64,000 bases of DNA from Chionis minor. Taxonomy: Eukaryota > Chordata > Aves > Charadriiformes > Chionididae. The DNA lies in the NCBI GenBank assembly GCA_013398295.1, contig VZSF01008218.1, forward strand, positions 176,285-240,284, given 5' to 3'. A program made the position numbers and the translations under genes. This document shows positions 48,303-61,650 of the stretch, in pieces. The stretch's first letter is position 1. Each line of letters opens with the position of its first letter. The notes beneath the pieces are model-generated. The model was not told where the DNA came from and did not search any database. It saw nothing but the letters and a program-made list of their open reading frames with translations.

Positions 48303-48434
48303 ATACATCATCGGAGTGACTCATTCCGATGATGTATTGCATTAATACATCATCAAAGCGCCTTGCTCTGCTGTTGCACTAATGATATGTTAGTATAATA
48401 CATCATCAGAGTGAACTGCACTGATGATGTATTA
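48303..48434. repeat. Tandem palindromes, ATACATCATC family
   Basis: Unit 1 has perfect 13-bp arms ATACATCATCGGA (48303-48315) and TCCGATGATGTAT (48325-48337). Its centre is GTGACTCAT, which holds an AP-1-type TGACTCA. Unit 3 has perfect 14-bp arms TAATACATCATCAG (48396-48409) and CTGATGATGTATTA (48421-48434). Unit 2 (from 48343) starts TAATACATCATC and ends GCACTAATGATATGTTA, a diverged and longer version of unit 3. All share the ATACATCATC start, so they look like duplicated palindromes rather than chance. I cannot match them to a known family. Confidence 0.85.
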
Positions 48435-49289
48435 CTTAGATGGTGATGGCATTCTGTGAAGAAAAGGTTGAGGAGCAGGTTCAATACAGTCACAGGAGAA
48501 AAATTAGTCAATACACAGTATAACTGTTTCCCTGGTAGTGATGCTGATGCTAAATTAGCACCATAGCCCCTGATCTGTACCCTTGCAGAAACACTGAGAC
48601 ATGCATTATCCCCGAAAGAGGAATGAATTCAGAACACTCAGCGAAAGGATTTTACAGAACAGAGGAGAGGCGTAACTATACATATCACTGGAAAGCTAAA
48701 GGTTATACATATAGCCATAATTACTGGCTACTGAGAGATCGCATGAATCTCTCAGGGCCAAGAGAGGACCAAAGTCTACATATGTTCAGAAACTACCTCT
48801 CTGTTGGAGAACGTGATGCACAAGAAGACAGAGATATAAGGGCTATAAATATGCTGTCTGAATTAAAACGGCTGCCATTTAGAAACCTCAAACAGGAATA
48901 CTGAAATATTCTGAGGCATCTAGGAAGGCTGTGCCGTAGTTTGTTTTGTTTTTTGTTTTTTTTTTTACTTTTAGTTGCATACTTGTTTTAGTCATGCCAT
49001 GTCAGAATAACAGGCAGAACACGTCGCTGCCGCAGTGTGTACTCTCTCATGACCTCCATGTGCACTCAGTAATACACAAAATTTCAAGTTAGGTGTCCAC
49101 GGCTGGTATACATAGAAATTAAAAGGCATTAAAACTTTGGGTCTTCAAGTTGCTTAAAATTGTCTTTGTCAGAGAGTAGAAGGAGAGAATTGTGTATGTG
49201 TACGTATGGCTGGAAATCTTCCTGCAAAGTCAGACTGTATTATGCTGGTATCTTTCTAAAAGTGATATTTTGTATAAATCACACCTAAT
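48435..49289. other. Non-coding stretch with one small frame
   Basis: A + strand frame of 93 codons at 48623-48904 is hydrophilic and free of low complexity, but has no recognisable domain. I treat it as probably chance. A T run lies at 48957-48966. Confidence 0.35.
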
Positions 49290-49460
49290 TTTTTTTTTTT
49301 TTTTTTTTTTTTTTTTGGGGTTTTGATTTTTTTCTNNNNNNNNNNNNNNNNNNNNNNNNNNNNNNNNNNNNNNNNNNNNNNNNNNNNNNNNNNNNNNNNN
49401 NNNNNNNNNNNNNNNNNNNNNNNNNNNNNNNNNNNNNNNNNNNNNNNNNNNNNNNNNNNN
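49290..49460. other. Poly-T run and 125-N assembly gap
   Basis: A T run of about 26 at 49291-49316 and a G/T tail are followed by N at 49336-49460. The sequence resumes with another T-rich tract (49482-49510). The missing segment is flanked by T-rich DNA on both sides. Confidence 0.97.
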
Positions 49461-52427
49461 GTACATATCTATCTCTTCAGGGTTTTTTTTTTCTTTTTTT
49501 TTTTTTTTTAATACAAAATTGCATGGTCTCCATATTCTTTTTATTTAATTAGGAATAATGAGTTACTGGCTTTCTCACTGCTGGGGTTGTCTCATTTCAG
49601 AGAGAGCAGTTCCTCTTTTCTTAGTCCTGGTGGCGTTAAAGGGTTCTCTGGAAGAAGGCGCTGGATCAGCTACGGCCTGAGTTCACTTTCCTGAGAGGTG
49701 TAGGTGAAAATAGTGTTAAAATGAAAGCTGCCAGGGTTGTAGAGAACAGAGCGAAGACATTATACCTGGATTTATTTATTTAATAGAAGGGACAGGTTGT
49801 GGCATACTTCTCTGAATGACAACAAAATATAATACAGGTACAAAAAAGGTTGTGTCATTGTGTTCACATCCCCGCAGACCTTGCTTTCCCATCCTCTCCC
49901 TCATTCTGCCAACCCCACATTCCCTCCTTCATTTTTTTCCAGCTGCTTTGCAGCTAATGCCTCTTGGGCCTTGTGCCCCACTATTCCCTGTGCCCCGTTT
50001 CCGACCCGGAGCGGAGCCTTAAGTGGGCTTTTCTCTGTGAGGTGAGGGAGCATGCAGGGCTCCACAGGTAAGAGCAAGCTTTGCAGGAGGGTCTGTGCAC
50101 AGCGTGGTGCTGCTCTCCCTGTCCCAGAACGGTACTTCCTCTGGGCTGGCAACATACTCATCTCCCAGGCTGGGGAACTTTCAGCTCCGATACTGTGGGA
50201 GAAATTTCTTTTGCAATCACGGATTCCCCTCTGTCATCCTACAGGTGATTCCCACCCTTGCCATCATCCTCATAGTCGTCTTCTCGATGCCAGACCGAAA
50301 AAATAAAAAGGCTAGCACTGCTTTTGCCTATCCAGGCAGCTTTGAAAAGCAGCAATGCGGCGAGGGTGGACAAGCGTGCCATTGAGGCGCACAGCAGTGT
50401 GCGGCCATGCCTTCCGACAGCGTGAAGGGGAACACTCTTGCCTGTCTCAGCAGTTTCCTTACAAAACTGTTTGAAGGCTCCTATTCTTGGCTGGTTCACA
50501 CTGTGTAATATAAGCCTCCAGACTAGCTGTTCTTTCTTCCATTTCTCTCCTGATCATCTATCTTGTACAACTTGAAGAAAGACAGGGTGAGAGTGGCTTA
50601 ACATACTCTTTTGTTCTCTCTCTCTCTTTTTTTCCCCTTTATTCTCCCCTTCCTCTGCTTCTATCTCATTTGTTTCCCGTTTCTGCTCCAGCTCTTTCTT
50701 TGTATAGGTGATTGCTTTAAACTTGAATTATGAGGTCAAGATACACTTTAGATATGAGTTAACTTTTAAAGTAAACCATATTGTACCAGTTCTGAAAAAG
50801 CCATGATACTTTGTGGCAATATTCCCAAGATATTTATCAATGCAGAAAGTCATTGTTTCTCATTACTTTCAAATATTGCTAGACTGCTCTCTGAAATCAC
50901 TGTTTCAAGCTTTTATTTGGAAATGAATACTTCAGAGCTACTCAATATTTCTATCACTTCTGCAGGTATTTTCAGAAGAGCTCTCTGCTCTGATCCTTTA
51001 CAGACTCTTCATAAGAAACAGAACAATAGAAAATTAAAAAAAAAAAAAAAAAAATCAGGAAATTAACGATCTTATTTTCTGTCCACAGATTTCTGGTGTT
51101 ACTCTTAGACAAAATAAATGTGATGGTCTTCCATAAAATGCAGCAGAAACAACTGAGAAATTTTAAAAATTATGTTTTCAGTGATATTTTCATCATTTAG
51201 ATTTAGTATCTGATTTGTCATGTTCCATTTGTGGAGTTGAGCTACAGTCAGATGATATTGCAAACACCAAGGCTTATTTAGGAAAATTGCAGATGCCATG
51301 GAAAGTAATAAAGTTTCCACTAGATAGGTATAAAATATTCTGAACCTTTTTCCTGAACCTGTTTCCTTGACTTCTGTATCCTAATTAGCGGTAATAACTT
51401 TTAATAGTGTAAGAACTAGAACATACCCAGTGGGTCTGGACAAACTAAGCCTTAGTTTTTAATGTGGCTTATACATACGTGTTTCGTATCATCGAAGACA
51501 ATCTGCCATAACACAGGACAAAACAAGATGTTCTAATTTTTTATAAAGAAAGCTTGCTTTCTTTAAGATAGAAACTGCCAATTGCAGAAATACGCACGTT
51601 GTTCATAATTTATAAACAATAAACACTCCTTTTGGCCGGCTGCCATGCAGTTCCTTTTCTGCTCAAGGTCTAAACTGTGAATGAGAAATGATGTGAACGT
51701 TACAAATGGTATGGCTAAGGGACCTGGCAGGGGTTGAAGTGATATTGGTGCCAATCCAAATCTCTGTTAGACTCAGTCAGGATAGGCCAGTCTAAAGACG
51801 TAACTCAACTTACTGGAAGTGACTATATCACTGAAATGTAAAGTGAAATATATAGTAGTCTTATTGCCATGGGGTAATGACAGAACAGCATCTGAGCCTT
51901 TTCTCATTCCTGCCTTTCATATCGTTGCAGAGATGCAGATAACCAGTTACTTGCGCATCTGGATTTCAAATGGTTCCAACTTCAGTTGGCTTTATGTTTA
52001 GAAAAGCGATATTGCATAAAATGAACCTCTTTGGGGAAAACTGGGGGGGGGGTTAGGCATCAGACATGCCATATCTGGCAAACTGTCAGAGACCCATTGC
52101 TTTGAACCTGCAACTGGCCCTTCTGAAGCAATTTGCTCTCCTTCTCTGGCCTCCTCTGCCCTTGGCGTACTTGCGGCTGTAGCTCGGGATCGCTGCTGGT
52201 GTTCCTGCCTTCCCCTCCTGCCTGCCCTGCCAGCATGAAGGGGAACCCTATTTGAAATGGATGCCCCAATCTGCCTTATGTCCCATGAACATGGTGCTCG
52301 GGCTTTTTATGTGAGTAGTGGACTGGTTTTCCAGCACTTACTTCCTCCCATTCCTTGGGGGGTGAGGAGGTGCCAACCATTCAGGCTTTTCTATTTGGCT
52401 TTTTCCATGCAGAAAGTAGTCAGATTT
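49461..52427. other. Non-coding stretch, no gene recognised
   Basis: No gene is recognised. Bases 49860-50480 are less AT-rich and hold overlapping frames of 60-96 codons without domains. An A run lies at 51037-51055. Confidence 0.4.
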
Positions 52428-52456
52428 GGGGGGGGGGGGGGGAGGGGAGAAAAATN
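52428..52456. other. G15 run with an ambiguous base
   Basis: Fifteen G (52428-52442) are followed by AGGGGAG, an A run and an N at 52456. This is probably another G-run sequencing problem. Confidence 0.9.
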
Positions 52457-53028
52457 AAGCCTTTTAAAAGTGTTTGTACTTCTTTCAAGTGGGCAGCATG
52501 TCACACTGCTCTCATAGCCTTCCTGAACCTGAATGCTTGCAAGGCTGAACCGTTAAGAGATGTGCTATAACAAGAACCAATGCTCTCAAATTTTTCTGAG
52601 ATGGTTGGGTTTAAGTAGGTGCTAACATTTTTTTTTCCTGGGTATGTTTCCTATAGCCTATTGCTACGCTATAGTGGTATATTTGTTTGACCTGGTTTTC
52701 TGACACTGCACAAAACATGTTTGTCTCCTCCGAGAGAGTAGTTAAAGTTTACTGAAGTTCATGTATTTAGTGAATTCTTTTTAAGGGTTGACTGTAAGTG
52801 AATTAAGAGTCTGAACATTATTTTTATTCATTTGCAACTTACCATGTCTATTCAGATTCAGCACATCTTTCGGATGCAGTGGCTGCTGCTCTCCCACTAC
52901 TGTAACCTAATCTCCTCTTCCTGTATAATTTATATACTGGAATTGTAAGTCTCCATTGATTCAAAATCAAAAAGCCCATTGATTTTTGTCATTCCACTGT
53001 TTCAGAAATGGTTTGTTACATTGAGTAA
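52457..53028. other. Non-coding stretch, no gene recognised
   Basis: No gene, RNA or repeat is recognised. Confidence 0.4.
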
Positions 53029-53100
53029 AGGCCTGAGCTGAAGTTCACAGGAGTCAATGGAAGTCTTTCAGCTGACTCTTAAAAGCACTGGATCAAATTC
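53029..53100. repeat. Ancient palindromic repeat relic
   Basis: 'ggcctgagctgaagttcac' then 'aggagtcaatggaagtcttt' and 'gcactggatcaaattc' follow the order of a decayed bird/reptile interspersed repeat with 'gtcaatggaagtctttccattgac'-type symmetry. Probably related to the elements at 16651 and 33942-34504. Confidence 0.4.
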
Positions 53101-53649
53101 TAAAATGCAACTCTTCATACAAAAAAAGCACAGCGGCAAAACTTTTTCACATCCATGGGTAGGGGAGTGCTGTAGGGAGAAGACCAAGTTTGTGTAAACA
53201 CATGCATTTTCCCTCTGGAATGTTCCCCTGGAATTGCAGACAGCAGTATAATAAATCCGTTATCTGATTAAAACCAAAATAATTAATATGCAATTATGAC
53301 AGATGTCAGGCCCATTAATATGTAAATATTCATAAAATACTTGACAAATTGCACATATGCAAGAAGAAATCTTTAAATATGAACATCCCACTGTGTTTGC
53401 TGAACATAAGGGCAGGAAGTTTCTAATTTGGTTGGGGAAAATAGCAACATGTATTTCAAAATAATTTTGTTTTCGTTTATCAAATACACATTCCCCAGAG
53501 TGAACAATGAGCTGTGATGTGTATAAATAAATAAAGTCTTTATGTATCTCAGCACTCCAAAACTTAAAATGCTTTGTTAAAATTGGCAGAACTAATATAA
53601 ATCTGAGAGTCATTCAAGGTATGATAACATTAAAAAAAACTATATACTT

Positions 53650-54035
53650 GTTTAGTTAAGAAGTTGCAATTCTTCACTGAGCTAACTAGTTTCACTAGCT
53701 AATGGCTCATTAATTAACAACCTAGGTTAATCGCTATTCCCCCATCAATCATCAATTTTTTCATTTGTTGATCACTTTGTTTAGTTGTTAATTCATTGCA
53801 TATTAACCACTCATGACTAGATTTACTAGATTTACACAGGAACTATTTTTAAGGTAATCTACACAAATTAATTTCTCTTCTGAGTTGATTGTTAGTTAAT
53901 TCCCTTGGTAATTATTCACTAGCTTAATTATTTTCTACCTTACAGTCATTATTTAGTCTTCAGTTAATAATTGTATAAATGCTTTTCTGTGTTAATTTTT
54001 AACAAGATATCCATTATTAACCACTAAACAACCCC
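53650..54035. repeat. Degenerate TTAAT/ATTAA-rich array
   Basis: GTTAAT, TTAATT, ATTAAC and CTAGTT/ACTAG words recur every 10-35 bases over about 385 bp, with 'cattaattaacaacc', 'gttgttaattcattgc' and 'gttagttaattccc' as clear examples. The density suggests either a decayed minisatellite or a homeodomain-site cluster. No single period is obvious by eye. Confidence 0.45.
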
Positions 54036-57000
54036 ATTGCTAGCATATCTGTTCCAAACCTCAGTTTACCTGTGCCGGGGCTAGTCTCATTGCCACGTAG
54101 CAGTAAATTAACCCCTGCATTTGATAACTTTGTTAAATGTAACGGAGTAATATCTGAGCTGTACTAAATTATGTCTCCTTTACTGATGCCTATCCTGCTG
54201 TCAGAATGAAAGCACTACTCAGGAATGAGTGATACTCTGCTTTCGGACAAAACATGGGCATAGTGATTTGTATGACACTTCTTGTCTCTTTTTTTCAAGA
54301 TGTCTGAGATTGAAGTTTTCCACCAGCTTTGCTATGGTTGCAAAGGAGATTTCAGACCTGTGGCTATTAAGCCCCAAAGGAGGAATTTTTTTTCAGTTAG
54401 AGGTAACTTGCTTAAGAAAGTATGGCAAGACAGATGAATAGGAGGAGCGCTGTGAAATCTCCAGGGCAAAGGAGTTTAATAACCGCTCTTCTGGGAAGAT
54501 TTTTGTCAACATAGCAGGGAAAGGTAACTCTGATTAGTAATTAAATCCCTCTTCCTCCTATTTTAACAAATTTCATGATTGCATGGCTGGAGATCCAATC
54601 CTGCTTTGAGACATACTGGTGACGATTTCTTTATCTGCACACTATGGACCTCACATAAACAGATAGAACTAGAAACGGATAGAGTTTCTCTGTTAAATAA
54701 TTTCTCTAAGAATAAAGAATCTTCTCTAAGAAAGTAGCTATAAAAACGGATCTTTTACATTGTAGAAGATATAGGCCACAGCAAAAAGTAGAACAAGTGC
54801 CCCCAGAGAGAAGATAAATGCTAGATAACTGTGAGGTACCTAATCTTGTGAAGCTATCAGTTGGATCGGTACAATATAAAATGCTTCACTATTTTTAAAT
54901 GGCCATATTTTTCTTTAATAATTTTCCACTCCGCAAACACTTTCCCCACGTTTTTCTTCTAATTTCTTGTGGAAAAGAATGTTGCAATTATATTTTCTCT
55001 AGAGAGACAGATGTTGTGAAGGGTTGAATGTCTTTCATCAAACTCCACGCACAGATTCAGACTGTGGCTGCAAATGTAGCTTAAATGTTTCCAGATATTA
55101 ACATGATATTTTTAAATCCACTATTTAACATTTTATTTGAGACCTTTTAATCAGGCTTTTAAAAACTGTAAGTTACTCCATGGAGTATAAGTAGAAGCTT
55201 AGCTGAGCAGAAAGCAAGTGGAAAATAAGTCTGAGATCTTCCCATGCCACGTTTAGGCTGCATAATCTGTTTACCTGAAAAAAAATTGATGCATTTTGAA
55301 TTTTCTTTCGGCGAGATGGGCATTTGAAAATAAAAGGTAAGAAGCTGACTTCTTAACAGCGACATTGCAGAGTCACTGAGGTTTCAAAACACTGGCATTT
55401 ATATTGAATGGGCAAGAATTGCAGCTGAAAGTGAGGAGCTAGGCCTATCCAAGTTTGTGTTGTTCATACCATTCTAAACGATGTTTGTTTAGGCTAAGAG
55501 GTTTCTCTAGTATGCTATTGCACTAGATTATGGAACATAAAGTAAAAGGTAAAAATATCTAGTAATGTTCTCAGTTCTTCATTTTAGTGTTATCTGCTAG
55601 GCTTTATGTATAGCCTAGGAAGCAATAATTCATTTATCTCACTATACATTGCTTCATTTAATAGTTGAAAAAAGAAATACCATATCAGCCAAATCCAAGT
55701 CAAATAATTTCTGAAGTTACGATATCATGAGAGTTCAGTACTGAATGTTGTTCTTACTGGTGGTACAGAGCCACCATTATTGATATCACTACTAACAGCA
55801 GAATGTCTTAATGAAAATTAAGATATTCGTATTTTGACTTTTGAGTCCTTGATTTTGCATCTGATATAGCTGAAAAGTGTAACTTACATGAGACATGCCT
55901 GTAAAAATTATAAAGATGATAAAACCAATTATGGACTATAATGTTTCTCATATTCCTTTAATTTCAAGGAACAACAAGAGAAATATTATTTAGTGTGTTA
56001 CACAGGAAGTTTATAGAAATAATAAAAAGACGATAAATTATTATATCTATTATTTGTGCGTTACATGTAGATTTCTGTTGGCTGTACACTGAAGCAGGCT
56101 CAGAATTAGACTTTTTCATATTTGGTTTGTCTAAAGTATTACAGCTACGATGCAATAAAGAGCACTAAACTGAGCGGCGTAACTGATGACATTTCCTTGT
56201 TTCTTAGCTGCATCTAGAATAGAGGACTTTTATGAAACTGAGTACATACAGCTGTTGTTAGCAAGTCTGAAAGTATTCAACTTCTAAAACGTATCGCTTG
56301 AGTAAGAGCAGGCGAAGGAGCGGTCAATTAAGCTAGAAAGCTTTTGTATATCAAGTCATAGATAGGTAAAACAAAGTGCCTGGCACCAGTGGTAGACAGG
56401 AAAGTCTGAAAGAAAAACCATTGTATATGATTATTCTGATTGAAGTTTGTTGCAAACCAAACTGTAGAAAAATATAGTTCTGCATGAAGAGGAATTATTT
56501 TGATAATTAGCCCATTATTTACTTTACTCTTTGAGCATGTCTGGGGACTGATTAGACAAATACTGTCGGTGATTGTTTAAAGATTTTAAAAAGGTTCAAG
56601 TCAAAACTAAACATAGATATTGGCCTACAACATATGGCTGTAAGCTGCATTTATTAAAGACTGCTAACACTAAGTTTTGTTATTATGAGATATGGAAGTA
56701 GAAGAGATCATGTGCTCCACTTTGGATTGCAAGCCTGAGCACCAGACTCAAACTAAAAGATGCTGTTAGTTAATCCAGTTGTAAATGGGTATCCGATAGT
56801 TTGGGCTCAGGACTTCAAGGCAATATTTTTTCTTAATAAGCAATATGGAAATGGCTGGGAAGCATGAAATTGTATAAATTTCCCCAATATTTTCCAAAAA
56901 TACTTTCTTGAAGGGGGGAGGAGAAATATGCTCATTGAAATTAAAATGTATTTTCATTTTACTCTTTGTAAGCTAGTCATCTGAATTACTATTTTAAATA

Positions 57001-60000
57001 CGTGGCAGTTTTCTAGATGCAACTCTTAAAACTAAAATTGTCTTTGATTATTTTTGCCCCCTTACAAGATAGAAAGCTGTGAATACTTTTATTAAAGGAT
57101 TTAAAAAATATAAACTGGATTCATACTTTTCAATATTCTTCTCGCATACTTTACTCCAGCCTTTTCTTTATTATTTTTTAGGGGGGGAAAAAAAAAATCT
57201 GTCTATCCTGAAACAGATTGTTTTGTCTATATGGGATCTTGTGTAGATTTGATTAACACTACACTGTCAAGTCTTTAGGGTCAGGGCAGATTGTATTAGA
57301 AGCATGACAAGTAGTTAATGAATTTGCATTGACTAATCCGTACAAAGCTAAAGATTTTTCTGTCAGGATTGATGTCCAAAAAGAGTAGGACACACCATTT
57401 GCTACATTATCTTACACTGAATCATACTCTTACTGGACGTAAGATTAAGGAACTATGTTATTTTGTCTCCTTCCATAGATATACAACTGTTTTTTGCTAT
57501 GGCACTGATGTACAGTCATTGCATTAAGAATTCATTTAATCATCAGTAATGTCCTGTTGTAATTCCTGTGTATAGGCTATGTGTACTTGCAGTAACCGGG
57601 TAAGTATGGAGCCTTGCAAGTGTTCACTTGATATTTCCTGCTGTGTAGCCATTCAGAATGCAGCGTGGAGTCCGAGATGCATGTTCCAAATTTTGATCTA
57701 TGCCTTCAGTTTGAACCGAACTGTCAGAAGACCCGGTGATGAAAAATACTGTCAGCTTTCAGATGCCGTCTAGATATATTGTGATCAAAAGCGATGCTGT
57801 TTTTTAAAATTTCGTGGCCAAAGTGAAATGAATACTCAGTGACGCTGTGATATTTCAGGAGGCCGAATCTGGTGAAAAGAATTACTCAAATGCTTTTTCC
57901 AGGGAAATTAGGCATCATAGTCGTGTCAAAATGGTAAGAAGAAATAGGGTTAACCCCTGGTTCTGAAGAAGACAAGGGGATTGAGAAAACTGTCTTATAA
58001 CTTTTTGAATAAAATTCCGAAGAGTATGCAAAATAAGGAAGTAGGTGAAGAAGCGTAGCATGCTTCTCATAAGGGGTGTACATTTAAATGACAATAAAGA
58101 AGTTACAGTCCACAACAACTGCCGTAAATGCATGAAGGGAACACAGGAGGGGAGAAATAGAGCAAGATGCTCTCTTAGAACATTGTTTTTTCTTTATTTT
58201 TTTAAAAGGTGATTGTTTCATTTTGGACCAAACCAGATAAATGGCAAACTGAGGCACTCATCAGATCTAATACTGCTCCTTTAAATAATGCCGTTTGTGC
58301 TAGGGATGTTTCTGAGAGGATGGTGAAAAAAAGTGTATCATGAATTTGCATTGAATAAGACTATTTTAAAAAAATGTCATGCAAATTCTTAGTTGACATC
58401 TTCAGTAGATCCAGTTGTCTGCTTTATATATAGGAATGGCTATGTAAACAAAGCAAAATTCCTAAAAAATTAAACAAAGTGATTACTGTGTTCAAAATAT
58501 GTTAAAAACAAATATCAAGGGAAACTATTGATTGAGACAAAATAGTAAAATAAATTTCTTAGCAAGAAAATGGGTGGTTTGGTTATTTTTTTGGTTAAAT
58601 TTGGAAGCTAATAGCTTGATCATTTTAGAAAGCTTTTCTCAAGGAAGAACATGAATTATATACATTATAGAGTAAGTTAATATTCAGAATCAAGGCTTCA
58701 GGTCTGTGATAGTTAAATGAAAAAGGTAGTTCAGAGTCAGACTATAAAAAAACTTTGTCAAATTATTCCGAACATAGAAAGATGAGTAATTATTTACTCT
58801 TCCTTCAAATATGAAACCAAAGTTGCATCAAGTGAAAGCGGTGGGTATAAACAAAAATTGTTTCTATTCCCAAAGCAAACTTAGGCTGTGGAATGTCTTT
58901 CCCACAGGCCGTTCTGACTGCTCTTTTAAAAGCTACCTGATAGCATTTGAAGGACTTTTCTTGCACGCTATGAAGTCCAAAGATGATACCTCAAGCTCAG
59001 GGATTTGTTGGAGGCTCAGTGAATGTGATGGGAAGACGTTTATATGCTTTGCACTATTTCATGAGAACTGGTAGTTGACAGAAGCTATTCGTTTATCAGT
59101 CCAGTTCTCCCTCCCTCCGACATCTAAAACACCAGGTTCAGATCTTATGTGAGAATACCTGTAGTGATGTCCTTTTGTTTTCCCCTTTTAGGAAATAGCT
59201 ACATCTTTTAGTTCAACTAGTTAAGCTGGTCTTTGGGAAATACTTTGTTGTCTGAGGTCCAGGTCTGGTTTACTGAGTATATGAAGTCGTTGCACTGGAA
59301 ATGTCTGGCAACATCTAAAAAGCTTGAGTAAGCTCGGTGCTGCTTAAAAGTATCCAGAAGACTAATATGACAATATACAGGCTAAAAATTAGTTCATGAA
59401 TAATATTGCCCTATAAGATAAGAGCAATGGAAGGGTGTAAATTAATATTTAGGGCACATCCTTCAAAAGTGGAGAATTCTAAATGTGATTTACCTTGCTA
59501 GTAAAGCTGTTGGCTGTGTGGATTACGTTCATCATTATCACTTATTATAGCCATCTCAAGATGAATGTCACGGGCTGACACCAACCGTTCCGTTCCTGAG
59601 GTGAATATGATCATACACTTCTCGTAAATAGTACTCAGTCGTGTCTCCAGCCTTCTTATTTTTGATCAAGTCCCTGCTTTAAATACCAGTTGCCTACTTC
59701 TGTACCACATGGTACATCACAGGGCATTTAGGTATTGTATTTAAGTGCTTTCACGGCTGCTGCAGCTTTTTTATCTGTGTACAGATCTCTGTAACTTAGA
59801 TAAATCAAATGGTAAGTATCTCTTCCGAGAGAACTTCGCTACTCCCATCGCTCAAGAGACTCCTTAGGCTCTATTATATCTGTGTGCTCCTCAGTTTCTA
59901 TTTGAGGCCACGCAATTCGTCCACGTCAAACGTTGTCTGTCTTTATACTATCTACATATTAGAGAGGTTTGGGGTTTTTTTTAATCGTGTTACTCCCAAT

Positions 60001-61554
60001 TGCATGTGTGCATTGTGAAATCACTGTTTGCTCACCTCTTTCTTTCTGTTTTGCCTTTGACTTTCTGAGTTTGGCGGGTTTAATATTCAATTAAACCAGT
60101 ATTGTTTGCAAAGCTGAAATATCAGCTATTACAGTGTGCTGCTTTAAAACTTATTTAAAATAATTTTACAGGATGTATATTTGAGGGGAGCGCAAGGAGG
60201 GTGAACTTTACCTTTAGCATTTAGAAGAGTCACCGTTTAGTTTCATGGGATATTCAGACATCTGGGGTAATCTTACTATAGCCAAGATGCCCGTTCTAAA
60301 ATTCTGTACCTATTTCTTTGACAAGAATAGAAACATTTCTGTAAGAAGAGTTGTGCTGCATCAGAGCACTACAGATACCATTGCTATTTGCATTCTTTTA
60401 AGACATATATAAAATTGAAGCAAATAAGGTAATATTAATGGTGCCCCATTAAACTTCTGGGAGCTGTAAGAGGAAGGAACACTCAGAAGTGTAGAGGCGG
60501 CAACAGTTTAAAGTGCTTTATCGAGGAAGTGATGCAATACTTAGCTTTGCCATCAGATTCAGAAAGATTTCTGTGTTAAATGCATGAAATAACGTATTTT
60601 TTATGTCTCTCTTACTATGTTTTTACGTAAGTCTCTGAAACTGTCTTTTGAGCATATTTGATTTCCAGCTATGTAAGATGGGGAATGATCACTTAAGTGA
60701 GAGATCATATCCATACCTTAGTCTGGTGTGGTACAGCATCCTGCGTACTGGGACACAGGGAGAATGAATTGGGGATCATTATACAGTGGCACGCTGTCGC
60801 GTGCTACACAGCGATACTCGTGAGGAAGGCTGTAGCTTCCATGGTTGTAGATGTCCCCTTCATACCTGCCCCGTTAAATGCCCTCTGTAGTTTAAAACAT
60901 GTTTACTCGGTGTCAATGTCTGTTACACGGTGCAGGCTCTTTAAGTATTATTTTGTATTAATAAACAAACGAAAAGACTCCTGCTTTCCCATATGGAAAG
61001 CCATTATCCCACACTGGACAGATAAATATGCATTCATACTGGTTATACTGTTGAGGGTTGTTGTTGGGGTTTTTTTCTCTAGTTAATCAAGCAGCAAGAC
61101 AACAGGGAAGTCTGGCTTAGATGTCATGATACTGTAAAAATGCAACTGAAAAATCCCTTTGGCATGTTACTTCCCAGTACCAGGTATGGTCCAGCGGAAG
61201 GGAAGAGTCCAGCTTGCTTCATGGCTCTTGTCTGCACCTGCTTTACTTCTCAAGGTAATTCTTAAGGTAATTCTCAGCCCTACAGATAATGGTTATAACA
61301 AAGTTGTAAACACAGGGACAGAGGGCTGCAGATATTTTAAATCCTTATTAGATCTAACTTAAATAGGGCAAGGCAATGCAATTCTACCCCAAGATGCGTT
61401 TGTTCTCTAGTTTCAGTTGTTGCCATCACTTGTTAGCTGGCCCGTCGGTATGAGCCACAGTAAAAGTGTAGCCATGCAGAATGCAATCAGCTGGGGTTCG
61501 ATGAATAAAAAGTCCCATGTTATCACATTTTGTGGCTTTGCAGGTTGCTTTGTC
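54036..61554. other. AT-rich non-coding stretch, no gene recognised
   Basis: A long AT-rich part with short frames only. 'aaactgaggcactca' near 58246-58261 could be a fragment of a MIR-like SINE. A frame near 58860-58970 reads RLWNVFP and FKSYL, loosely like the end of a LINE ORF2. The 129-codon frame at 60697-61086 has no recognisable domain. None is firm enough for its own entry. Confidence 0.4.
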
Positions 61555-61650
61555 ATCAGGAAAAACATCTTCACTAGGAAGGTTGTGCAACGCTGGAACA
61601 GGTGACCAACAGAGAGCTTGGAGAATCTACTTGGAGGCTTTTAGCAATTG
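61555..61650 (+). mobile_element. Old CR1-type ORF2 tail fragment
   Basis: The frame reads IRKNIFTRKVVQRWNR and then a stop. This matches the CR1 C-terminal motif (RKNFFT...VV..WNRLP). The DNA 'aaaaacatcttcactaggaa' and 'ggttgtgcaacgctggaaca' matches CR1 ORF2 ends. After it, sequence 'ttggaggctttt' still follows CR1 order. No CR1 3' tail is visible, so both ends are approximate. Confidence 0.7.

Noticed and set aside
60697..61086. Plus-strand 129-codon frame
   Set aside because: No recognisable domain or splice context. It lies in AT-rich non-coding DNA and ends in a T-rich tract.
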